A stretch of 64,000 nucleotides of DNA from Siphonodentalium dalli (taxonomy: Eukaryota; Mollusca; Scaphopoda; Gadilida; Siphonodentaliidae): NCBI GenBank assembly GCA_032622095.1, contig CP136061.1, positions 26,528,273 to 26,592,272 on the forward strand, in the 5' to 3' direction. The first letter of the stretch is position 1; every line of letters starts with the position of its first letter. The translations under genes were made by a program, and so were the position numbers. The notes below the pieces were generated by a model. The model did no database searches. It saw nothing but the letters and a program-made list of their open reading frames with translations, and was not told where the DNA came from. Shown one piece after another: positions 16,480-27,505 of the stretch.

Positions 16480-19108
16480 GTGAGGTGCGCTGATCTGTGT
16501 AAACGCGTGATCCTTTCCAAGCACGACATCGTATCTTTCTATGACAACATTGTAGATCCCTTGCATGCAGCTGCATCTTCTGCAGTTGCAGTTAAATCTA
16601 CACCACAACACAGTAAGCCGTATTGGAACTAGATTATCTTTAAAAACACTCAATTTCTATGTATCGTGCATGGTCAGAAGACGGCAAACCACGTAGCGCA
16701 AGCAAACGGACGTATGCGGATCACAAGCAAGCAAAGCGAGATTTTAGGCGGGTACATAGACATGCAGTTCGAAATTATCAAGGAAACTTAAGCTACACAC
16801 TTGAGTCTCATGCAAGAAACAACCATAAGTTATTCTGGCGTTCACTGCGACCACAACAAAGTACATCACCGGCAATCTGTTCTGCTATGTAATTCAATGG
16901 TCGTGTCTGTAGGAACCATGCTGACATTCTATCTGGCTGGGCCGCATATTTCGAAGACCTGTACAGCTCACCAGCACACGAAGACACGTTATTTGAAGGC
17001 TATGTAGAGAGGAAAGTATCTGAATGTTTCAAAAGCGGGCGTAATACATGTCCTGTGTTTGGAATTCCCATAAAGTCGGCTGAAATTGGAAATGATATAA
17101 GGAAACTCAAATCCGGTAAAGCAAGCGGTCATGATGGCATAACCAATGAACACGTGCGACATGGAACGGATCTCTTGTTATTATGTTTGTGCAAGTTGTT
17201 CAACGCATTTCTTGATTTTGAATATATTCCGGAGACGTTAAAAGCGGGTATTATCGTGCCATTATACAAAGGAGAACCTAAACCTGCAACTCTCCCGGAC
17301 AGTTACCGAGCGATATCCTTACTACCCGTTTTATACAAAATGTTTGAAGCCATACTTCTCAAACGATTTATGGTTAGTGACATACTGGCTGCATTCCCAC
17401 ACGACCTTCAGAATGGATTTCAATCTAGGGTAAGCTGCAACATGACAACTTTCGTCCTGCAGGAGGCCATATCGTACGCACATGAAAACAGTTCCAAACT
17501 TTATGTTGCATTTTTAGACTCTACAAAAGCATTCGACAAAGTATGGCACACCGGACTGTTATTCAAGTTTCTTCGCCTTGGTTTTTTCAAGAAAAGCCAT
17601 TTGCATGTTACAGTGCGTATACAGTGATATCAAAAGCCAAGTTCGTTATAACGGATGTCTGTCAAACTCCTTTGTGATTAGCCAAGGAACAAGGCAAGGG
17701 GTTATCCTCTCACCTTTTTTGCAACTTAGGGTACATAAATAACCTTCTAGAAATCCTAACGACCACACGAATGGGACTCTCCAAAAATAATATTTCATGC
17801 GCGGCACCAACTACGGCGGACGATATAACACTTATATCCCTCTCTAAAATTCGCATCGACAGTTTAATCGACATATGTTATCAATACAGCATCAGGTGGC
17901 GATTGTCTTTCTCTTGCGCCAAGAGCAACGTTATTGTGTTTGACGAGTCAAAAAGTGGTCACTCTAAAGCTCACAGGATATGGCATTTAGGTCCGAACAC
18001 AATACCAGAGAAAACAGAGAGCACGCACTTAGGAATTGTACAAGATAAATTCGCAACAGGAAAATCCCATGGACACTTAGTTTCTCTGAAAATGCGCAAA
18101 ACATTTTTCTCTATTGCGAAGAGACAGTTAACTGCATCTCTGACTCCTGTATCACTGAGGCAGATACTAAAATGTGTTGTTCTGTCGAAAGCATTATACG
18201 GATGCGAACTCTTACCCATACAATATACCTCTGGTCTCAAGATAATGGAAAGGTCACTCCGAACATGTATCAAGAGTATCCAGTCACTACCGAAAAGGAC
18301 AAGCACTAGACTGTCACTAGGATTACTTGGATTTATGCCCATTGAACAGGAAATCCATACCCGAAAATTATGCTTTCTTGGCAACCTTATCCATTTACCA
18401 CTTCACCACCAAACTCCTCTGAGACTGTTCCTACTGAAAGCGCATCAGCAACGTTTGTTTAGAAGATCATCATCTGGCTATGTTCATGATGTATTTCAAA
18501 TTTTCGGAAAACACAATCAAAAATATTATCTCCTAGAATATCTCGATGAAGATCTGTTCCCAGACAAAGAAGTTTGGAAGAGGATTATTAAAACAGCTGT
18601 TCAAAATGATTATACTAACTCATGGTATTGTGCTGTAAAATCCGATCCAAATTTAGTTGTTCTATCAAAAGTACACGACAATCCATTAGACTGTTGGTCA
18701 ATATGGACTCGAGTGCACGCGCGAGCACACTTATCAGCTAGATATGTCAACTTGTGCCGGTTGCTGAACAGGACAGCCTTCAACATTAATTCCCTCTGCA
18801 ACCTTTGCTCTGTTCGATATAACAATGAGATCACGCATATCATGTTCTCGTGTCAATCGGGCATATTGATTCATGCGCGAAACATATACTGGGAGTTCAT
18901 GGTGAACAGATTCGGAATTCCAATATACATGTTAATGGCTTCGCTCACTGATGACGACTTGTGTGCCATGCTTTTAGGATCAAGATGTAACATAATAAAT
19001 ATATCGGATATTCCTCTGGATTTCATCGTCGACTCGACCGCAACGTTCCTTCTGCATGAAAGCAAGGCTGTCAATGTTTTACGGTCTACACCCAATGGTC
19101 TCGGCTGA
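16480..19108 (+). pseudogene. LINE relic A (non-LTR reverse transcriptase, plus strand)
   Basis: Pieces in order: SKHDIVSFYDNIVDPLHAAA and KPYWN (16490-16630), then after a frameshift YRAWSEDGKPRS (16659), LSGWAAYFEDLYSSP (about 16930) and the RT core from 17055. The core has SGKASGHDGI, SYRAISLLPVLYKMFEAI, LDSTKAFDKVWHTGL (region A) and, in another frame near 17690, GTRQGVILSPFL (region B). TADDITLIS follows near 17815 (region C; the usual F/Y of the box is T). A long open frame, 17771-19108 (445 aa), carries the thumb and a C-terminal CNLC...H...C zinc knuckle (about 18800-18855). At least three frameshifts are present and no endonuclease domain is seen. It is a broken copy of the same broad family as relic B, facing the other way. 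Confidence 0.88.
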
Positions 19109-19399
19109 TGGACAATCCGAAGCTATATATAAATATTCTGTTTTTGCTATGTGACTCACACAAGAAACCTCTATATATATACATACGTAAATTATGGTCG
19201 ATAGTACAAAGATAATTAATGCATAATCGCTTGCAATCGACAACACAACTACTTTCACATCAAAACTTAATTTCATTCAGATGGGCCATATGCGTGTTCC
19301 ATAGTATTCATCATATACGCACATTCACATTATATCTGATATATGTTTTAGAGGACAATGGCATTTCTTAGTCACAGTAACATACACTGACTAAATTAT

Positions 19400-19805
19400 T
19401 TCCGGTTTCTTAATTAGGCCATTTGCATGTGATATATGCTACTTTCTGAATTCGATGTCTGAAACATTTGCTAATTTCACTCGATAAGGTAATATGACGA
19501 CACACATTCTCAATATCTTATACTCAACTTTGATGTCCAGTAATTTTTTTATTTGGAAGTTTTATTTCGCTCGATCACACGCATGTGATATTGCTAATTT
19601 AGTTCCAGTTTCTAAAATAGGCCATTTTCATATGATACATGCTACTTTCTTAATTCGATGTCTGAAACCTTTGTCTAAATTCACGCGAGAAGGTAATATG
19701 AAGACACACATTCTCAATTTCTTATACTCAACTTTGATGTCCAGTAAATATTTTATTTGGAAATTTTATTTCGCTCGATCACACGCATGTGATATTGCTA
19801 ATCAG
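19400..19805. repeat. 203-bp direct tandem duplication
   Basis: Two adjacent copies, 19400-19602 and 19603-19805, share blocks such as gctactttct, attcgatgtctgaaac, acacacattctcaat, atttcgctcgatcacacgca and catgtgatattgctaat. They differ by scattered substitutions. The ORF at 19494-19811 simply crosses both copies and is not a recognised protein. Confidence 0.9.
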
Positions 19806-20277
19806 GTTTAAAAGGGCAGCGCACATCTATGTATGCCTTCCCATTTCTAAATTCTCTAGATTATCACCGACCTCACTAACACTTAAAACTTGAAAATGCC
19901 AGAACCTGGCCGCATGCGTGTGACATGGCGTACACACTGTACGATTAATATTTTGATTAGTATAACATTTGCATACATATTTATATAACATGTATATATT
20001 TGTCATTTGTATATATGCTCTCCTAAATTGAGGAGGTTAACAATAAACTTACTCTACTAATTATACATGTTTATCCGACACTGTATTCAATTCAGTTTCG
20101 GGTATACTTATATCGGGACCAACAATCCGGTCCTTTACATAAGGCAGCATCTGAACAATGAACACTGATTCGGGTAGTTTGATTACCATCTTTTTCTGAG
20201 CCCAAATAAGCGAACAAAGGAGAATTTCACCTCCCTGGCAATGTTTTTTGAAGTATGGTCTGCTTGAATATTACTCT

Positions 20278-20422
20278 ATAGATAATGCATGTCTTGTCGT
20301 TGACTATGCCAAACTAGTGGTCCGCGAGGAGGAACAGTTCACGAGCCACAGGCGAGTGCACTATTCCTCCTCGAGAATCACTATTTTGGAATAGTAAACG
20401 ACAAGACATGCATTATCTATTA
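20278..20422. repeat. Small palindromic foldback element (about 145 bp)
   Basis: Left arm tagataatgcatgtcttgtc plus gt; the right end is its reverse complement, acgacaagacatgcattatcta. Inner parts also pair (ccaaactagtgg with ctattttgga; gaggaggaa with ttcctcctc). The whole unit can fold into one hairpin, as a MITE would. No transposase. Confidence 0.75.
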
Positions 20423-20814
20423 TATTTTATCTAACATTGGTGTCAATTCTCATACAATTTCTGTTCACTGTCATTACACACTAATAAATACATTGGATGG
20501 CTATGATCGGACATTTGTAAGATTCACCAATAAGTCTAATGATATGGATGGCAATATTGAAACAAGTATCGTACAAGTATCGGCTTTCCGATTTTGCGAA
20601 ATGAGTCTGTTACTATAAATGGAAACAGAATAGTAGGCGAGTAGGAATCCTGTTGGGGTACTATTGTAAAATAAAATATCAGTGTGCAGCCAATCAGAAT
20701 GCGAAAAAGTCAATTGAGATATAATATCAACAAATAGTATGATTGTTTGAATGGGGGCTGATTCCGTGTTCGGTATATATACGTCGTTATTGCCGTGTGT
20801 GCCAAATTAATATG

Positions 20815-22250
20815 CCCTGTCATTATCACCGGGCTCGTTTGCATTGCTGGCATGTTGTATTGCGTCACGATACCGATTACTATACTTCAATAGGCCTCAG
20901 TGCCCACGTTTTAGCGTCCACTGTCACCGGGCTCGTTAGCATTGCTGGCATGTTGTAGTCTATCACGATACCGATTACTAGATTTCAATAGGCCTCAGTG
21001 CCCACGTTTTAGCGTCCACTTTCACAGAGATCGTTAACATTGCTAGCATGTTGTAGTGTATCACGATACCGATTACTAGATTTCAATAGGCCTCAGTGCA
21101 CACGTTTTAGCGTCCACTGTCACCGGGCTCGTTAGCATTGCTGGCATGTTGTAGTCTATCACGATACCGATTACTAGATTTCAATAGGCCTCAGTGCAAA
21201 TGGTTTAGCGTCCACTGTCACCGGGCTCGTTTGCATTGCTGGCATGTTGTATTGCGTCACGATACCGATTACTATATTTCATTAGGCCTCAGTGCCCACG
21301 TTTTAGCGTCCACTGTCACCGGGCTCGTTAGCATTGCTGGCATGTTGTAGTCTATCACGATACCGATTACTAGATTTCAGTAGGCCTCAGTGCCCACGTT
21401 TTAGCGTCCACTTTCACCGGGCTCGTTTGCATTGCTGGCATGTTGTGTTGTGTCGCGATACCGATTACTAGATTTCAATAGGCCTCAGTGCCCACGTTTT
21501 AGCGTCCACTGTCACCGGGCTCGTTAGCATTGCTGGCATGTTGTAGTCTATCACGATACCGATTACTAGATTTCAGTAGGCCTCAGTGCCCACGTTTTAG
21601 CGTCCACTTTCACCGGGCTCGTTTGCATTGCTGGCATGTTGTGTTGTGTCGCGATACCGATTACTAGATTTCAATAGGCCTCAGTGCCCACGTTTTAGCG
21701 TCCACTGTCACCGGGCTCGTTAGCATTGCTGGCATGTTGTAGTCTATCACGATACCGATTACTAGATTTCAGTAGGCCTCAGTGCCCACGTTTTAGCGTC
21801 CACTTTCACCGGGCTCGTTTGCATTGCTGGCATGTAGTGTTGTGTCGCGATACCGATTACTAGATTTCAATAGGCCTCAGTGCCCACGTTTTAGCGTCCA
21901 CTGTCACCGGGCTCGTTAGCATTGCTGGCATGTTGTAGTCTATCACGATACCGATTACTAGATTTCAGTAGGCCTCAGTGCCCACGTTTTAGCGTCCACT
22001 TTCACCGGGCTCGTTTGCATTGTTGGCATGTTGTGTTGTGTCGCGATACCGATTACTAGATTTCAATAGGCCTCAGTGCCCACGTTTTAGCGTCCACTGT
22101 CACCGGGCTCGTTAGCATTGCTGGCATGTTGTAGTCTATCACGATACCGATTACTAGATTTCAATAGGCCTCAGTGCAAATGGTTTAGCGTATACTTTCA
22201 CCGGGCTCGTTTGCATTGCTGGCATGTTGTGTTGTGTCGCGATACCGATA
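20815..22250. repeat. 98-bp satellite with 196-bp dimer order
   Basis: About 15 tandem copies of a 98-bp unit with blocks caccgggctcgtt, gcattgctggcatgttgt, cgataccgattactagattt, aggcctcagtgcccacg and ttttagcgtccact. Two subtypes alternate over much of the array (gttagcattgct...gtagtctatcacg and gtttgcattgct...gtgttgtgtcgcg), giving a 196-bp higher-order repeat. Confidence 0.95.
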
Positions 22251-22624
22251 CCTGGAGTTATTGCGCTTTGATCGGTTAGCAATATACTCGCCATCAGCAT
22301 CACATATCACACTGCAAATATTATCATGGGGATCTGAATAATGACGTTTGAGTCAGATTGCGAAATTCTTCTCTCAGCTCATCTAGAGTATTGTGTATAT
22401 ATATCTTAAATTATCTTCCATAAAGCTGGATGTGACTTTTGTTGGAAATATTACTGGCGTCGACACACTGCAGTCAAAAATTAATTTTCATTATAATTGC
22501 CATGTTGTTGACATCGTCATTCTGTGAGTACAAGAGTGTATTTTCCATCAAATTCACTCATTTGTTGTATGTATTCTGTTGGTCAGATTTAGTGTGCAGT
22601 CCCTTTTAAGAGTGCAAAGCTCCA

Positions 22625-23336
22625 CCGATGGTCAACATCCTTATCCTCGCCACATATGTTTGAGATGAGATGACAATGGCTGATCTATCCGTATTTATAC
22701 CATAATTGCCTGTTTTATTGTGTGTATAACACCCATTTTGTAAACTCCATCTTTACACCCTAGCTTCCTACTGTGGGTATAAATTTCTACTGTGGGTGTA
22801 AAAATGTTCAAACGTAATTGCATGTGTAAAACGTGTATACACCCATAGTAGAACTACATCGTAGTTATCAAAATAGTTCCTATATGTCACATTCATTTAA
22901 AATTGGACATTGTCATGATATCAATTAGATATGAGGAAAATTGCCTGAAATTCAATCAAATGTAGCTCGCTAGTGCTAACATGAATGATAATTGCAAGTG
23001 ACTGATCTCTCAGAAACAGGATGACGTCATGACGTTAATGTAAGCATCACTACGCGTGATACATATTCCCTATAGCGTCCTGTGTGTGTCTCTGGGTGAG
23101 GATACACATTCAAAGTAAACAGCGGGGTAGTTGAATTCGCAAACAAAATTACAAACATAATAATTATGGCATAAATAAAATACACGCATAGTAGCCGAGA
23201 GTACAGAATGTTCACCACTCGTGGTATTGTGGTGTAAATTTGGTATTCTCGGCTACTATTGTGTGTATTCTATATATATACAACATCCTTAACCTCGCCA
23301 AATATGTTTGAGATAAGATAACAATGGCTGAGCTAT
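22625..23336. repeat. About 60-bp direct repeats flanking a 590-bp segment
   Basis: The block caacatccttatcctcgcca followed by catatgtttgaga is found near 22628-22690 and again near 23281-23336 with few changes. The segment between them contains a hairpin (23183-23268). This could be a duplicated block or flanks left by an insertion; no coding domain is seen. Confidence 0.6.
23183..23268. repeat. Hairpin of about 85 bp
   Basis: The sequence atagtagccgaga at the left pairs with tctcggctactat at the right, with partial pairing further in (gaatgttcacc / tggtattc). It may be a short MITE. No tRNA-like elements are visible. Confidence 0.55.
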
Positions 23337-23352
23337 ACTAGTGTGTGTATCT

Positions 23353-26300
23353 TCTATATCTATATTTGCGAATGTCTGTCTGTCTGTATGTCTGTGTTCT
23401 ATATAAATTCACAGGGGACCATCTAGATGATGCCAAAGGGGTCTACTAGGAGTAACTTTTTACGAGAAAGATAATGGTCGGGGTTAGAATTTTATAAAGT
23501 CACGCCGTTGTTGTCAGGGGCAGAAAAGGGGGAGGGGCAGAAAAAAAATTGTCGCTGATTGTCACCAAACTTATATATAATCATCCCCATAATATGATAA
23601 ATCTAATGGTGTGGTTTAAATATGGCAAAAGTTGCGCCGTTCGCGTCAGGGGTGCCCGGAAGGGGAAGGGGCAGAATTTTGTTCCGTCGCCGATTGCCAC
23701 GAAACTTACATATAATCATCCCTATGATATGAAGAATCCAACGGTGTGGTTTAAATATGTCACAAGTGGCGTCGTTCGAGTCAGGGATGCACGGAATGGG
23801 AGAGGGGCACCAAAATTTATAAAACTAAATAGCGCCGATTTCCACCAAATTGATATATATTCTTCTTCATGATACAAGGAATCTAATTGTGCGATTTAAC
23901 AACCTCAAATTGTTGTCGTTTGGATGAGAGATTGGCCGATTGGCCGATTGCCACCACACTTATACAAAATCATCCCCATGGTATGAGGAGTCTAATGGTG
24001 TGGCTTATATCTGTCAAATTTTGCCTCATTCGAGTCAGGGGTGTATTGAAAGGGACAGGGGCACCACAATTGATGCACAATTGTTTTAGCGTCAATTTCC
24101 ACCAAATTAATGCACGTTCTTATCCATGATACGAGGAATCTAATCGTGTGATTTAAAGACGCCATAGTGGTGCTTTTTGTGTGAGAGATGGGGAGGGGAC
24201 GGATTGGAACCAAATTTGATAAAAAAAATTGTTTAGTCGCCGATTATCAACAAACTTATAAACAATCATCTCCATGATATCAGGAGTGTTATTGTGTGGT
24301 TTAAGGATATCACAAGTGGGGCCATTCGAGTCAGTGGTGTATAGAGATGAGAGGGACACAAAAATTATATCTATATGTTTTGTGCAGATTTCCACCAGAT
24401 TGATACACATTCTTCTCCGTGATATTAGGAATCTTATCGTGTGATTTAGATACACAAAATTGGTGCCTTATGGGGACCTTAAATTTTATACAAATTTGTA
24501 TACTCGCCAATTTTCACCAATTTCATATATATGCATCTCTATAACTCTAATGAGCCTTAGTGTGTGCAGCTTGAGTCCAAAATAGGGACGGGAGGGTCAC
24601 CAAAACTGATACAAAATATTTTTAGTACCAATTACCATCAAATTCAGACACGTTCTTCTCAAATGATACATGGAATCAAGTCGTGCTGTCTGTCTTTCTG
24701 TCTGTCTGTGTGCGTTCTATATATAACTTCACGCGGTACAATCGAGATGGCACCAAGGCGTTCTAAGGGATGTAACTTTTTACAAGGAAGTTAATGGTGC
24801 GGGTTTAAATTTTCTAAAATGACGCTGTTGGTGTCAGGGGGAGAAAAGGGGGAGGTCGGCAACATTAAATAAATATGGTGAAATTGTTTAGTCGCTTATT
24901 TTCACCAAACGAATACATAATCACCTCCGCAATGTGGCGTTGTTCGAGTCAGCGTTGCACCAACAATTGATTCAATAAACAATTTTAGCCCAGATTTCCA
25001 CCAAATTGATATATTATTCTCCTATATGATACGAGGAATATCATGGTGTGATTTAAAGACGCCAAATTGCTGTCGTTTGGGTGAGAGATGTGGAGTCATA
25101 ACTATTCTCAGAATTTGTTTTGTTGCTGATTACCACCAAACATATAATCATCGCCAGTATATCATGCACCCATGAGTCTAATGGGCGTGGTTTAAATATG
25201 TAAAAAAAAAAGGCAAAAGCTGATACAAATATATTTGGCACTAATTTCCACTAAATTCATACACGTTCTTCTCAAATGATATACCATGAATTAAATCACA
25301 TTTGGTGTCCTTTGCGTCACGGATGGCGAGCGGATATGCACTATTATTGATCAGATTGCTATTCGCCGATATCCACATATAAGTTATATATAGTCACCCA
25401 GGCCATCTCCATATCATATTAAGCAGTTTTGGGCGTTCACATTTCACAATCCCAACAAATTGTGACCAACTCAAGTCACATGAACAATTATATCTTCTTA
25501 ACTGTCATATGTATATGGGGATGACAATCAGGGCATTCACACAATGAGCTAGCAAAAAGAGATACATAGAAGAGGCATTAAACGTATATTGATCATTCTA
25601 TTGAAGAGATACTTATATTCGTGCAAACTGAGAGACATCGAACTGTCAGAGGATTGCATATATATTATAACAAAATTGAGTCTGTTCCATTCAATACAGT
25701 TTCCAGAAAAAAAGTTACAATTTGTCAAGAGATATGGATGGCCTGTTCGAAAATAGTGGCCACAATGTGCAGTCAAATATATATAGTTTCTTCTGATATA
25801 CAAGAAATGCAGTTAGTACCACAAGACTTTTCAGGATCCCCCAATACTGACATCTGACAAGGATTTTAGAACAGACTCATCGACTGACATAAACAACTCA
25901 AACTCTCGCTTTTTGCCTGGCACATATAGCTGATATACGTACGCAACAACAGTTCGTTTAAACTGAGAATATTTAGCCAATGCATGTATATAGCACCAAT
26001 ATATAGCACCTGGAAATTTCGTTGAAACATCTGTATCTTCATGGAGATATGATAGACAGTCCTCGAGATCTTAGTCCAACCCACTAGATTGACTGGTACA
26101 TCTCAATATGTAAAACCCAGTTGTCATTTTGTATTTATGCGAACTAATGTGTTTATGATGTTCATGTATCATATTATAACGTCTGATGTATACGCAGTTG
26201 TAAATAAATAAATACTTCATTATTGGTGGAACGGATTAATCGCGACAAACAGAATGACAACTGACAAGGTGAGCCACTACTTATATTCCATGACTGTAAT

Positions 26301-26452
26301 AATCATGTTTTGTGATGCTATTTGAATATACAATTTATGAGAAAACGTATAGCACTTTAAGTGATAGTATTCTCTATTCCCAACAAATATCCACAACATA
26401 CAGAGGGTTTCACATCGCATTAACCTGGGCAACGCCGGGTAACCCTGCTAGT
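23353..26452 (+). mobile_element. Helitron-like non-autonomous element (probable)
   Basis: The right end reads ttaacctgggcaacgccggg, then taaccctgCTAGt: a short GC-rich hairpin followed within about 10 bases by CTAG and T, the layout of Helitron 3' ends. The left end, near 23353, starts TCTTCTATAT followed by a TGTCTGTCTGTC run, a layout I associate with animal Helitron 5' ends. Inside, 23365-25300 consists of diverged repeats (gccgatt-ccaccaaact, catgatat-gaggaatctaat, cgagtcaggggtg) and a second internal copy of the start region near 24690-24830. There is no Rep/helicase ORF. End positions and family are inferred from these two signatures only. Confidence 0.45.
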
Positions 26453-26890
26453 TCTATATATATATACAGATATAGGACCGGACGCATGTAGATCTACAAA
26501 TCACTCAGCCCGGGTTGATATAACAATTTCTTTACTAATTTATTCTCCCATTCTGTTATACGTTCAGCGATAAATAAGCGTATATAAGCGGTAGTAAAAC
26601 ATTTGCAGGAAGGTATGCCGTTTATTTATTTTTGCATCTGGCATTTTCGGGGTCCAATCATTCACAAACCAGCAAAACAAATACTGCTAAACTCCCAATT
26701 TGTGAACATCCATCCCCCAAATGGCACTAATTTTGGTCCGAAACCGCATACAATTATTTCACTGGGAACTTATCTCCTTTATTCCAAATAACAGTTTGAT
26801 CAGTTTTAGCAATATTATTTTTAATAAAAAATTAAAATTGAAATTGTTCAAATATTGACTGATAGGTATTTGTCTACAAAATATATATAT
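26453..26890. other. Unassigned sequence
   Basis: AT-rich spacer between the Helitron-like end and the 80-bp repeats. The small plus-strand ORF at 26603-26791 has no recognisable motif. Confidence 0.4.
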
Positions 26891-27210
26891 GTATTATAGT
26901 TCCCGGGTCAGTGTGTGATGCGGGTAAATATATGTATTATAGTTCCCGGGTCAGTGCGTGATGCGGGTATGTATTATAGTTCCCGGGTCAGTGTGTGATG
27001 CGGGTAAATATATGTATTATAGTTCACGGGTCAGTGCGTGATGCGGGTATGTATTATAGTTCCCGGGTCAGTGTGTGATGCGGGAAAATATATGTATTAT
27101 AGTTCCCGGGTCAGTGCGTGATGCGGGTATGTATTATAGCTCCCAGGTCAGTGTGTGATGCGGGTAAATATATGTATTATAGTTCCCAGGTCAGTGCGTG
27201 ATGCGGTAAT
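26891..27210. repeat. 80-bp tandem repeat (four dimers) upstream of LINE C
   Basis: Eight copies of gtattatagttcccgggtca followed by gtgygtgatgcggg start at 26891, 26933, 26971, 27013, 27051, 27093, 27131 and 27173. Spacing alternates 42 and 38 bp, and gtgtgtgatg alternates with gtgcgtgatg, so the true period is an 80-bp dimer repeated four times. Each unit can pair CCCG with CGGG. It ends 300 bp before the LINE C start codon and may be a 5' UTR promoter array. Confidence 0.92.
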
Positions 27211-27243
27211 GCTTGGTCAACCTCGGCGGTAAAAACCAAGCAT
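27209..27243. other. Hairpin between the 80-bp array and LINE C
   Basis: atgcttggt and accaagcat are perfect 9-bp complements separated by 17 bases. It lies directly after the 80-bp repeats in the likely 5' UTR of LINE C. Confidence 0.6.
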
Positions 27244-27505
27244 GTGTTTGGCAAGTTGGCTATAATAGCTTTTAAGCTGATAGCATTATGTCAGGTCCTC
27301 TTGCTGCTCCCCATCAGGCCGGGAAGCCCTTAACCTTGCCTGCGTACTATGTGCCGGCCTTACAGCTACACTTGGTGCATCCGATTCGCTCATCAATCAA
27401 TCGGTAAATAGCTGCTCGCGTGGCGTCTATAGCGAGCAAAGTCTATAAAACTAGTGTTTCAAGTGAACACATTACAGAGTATTGTAGACAACTGACAGCC
27501 TAATC

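Noticed and set aside
17971..19276. Minus-strand ORFs opposite LINE relic A
   Set aside because: Antisense shadows of the long RT/zinc-knuckle frame.
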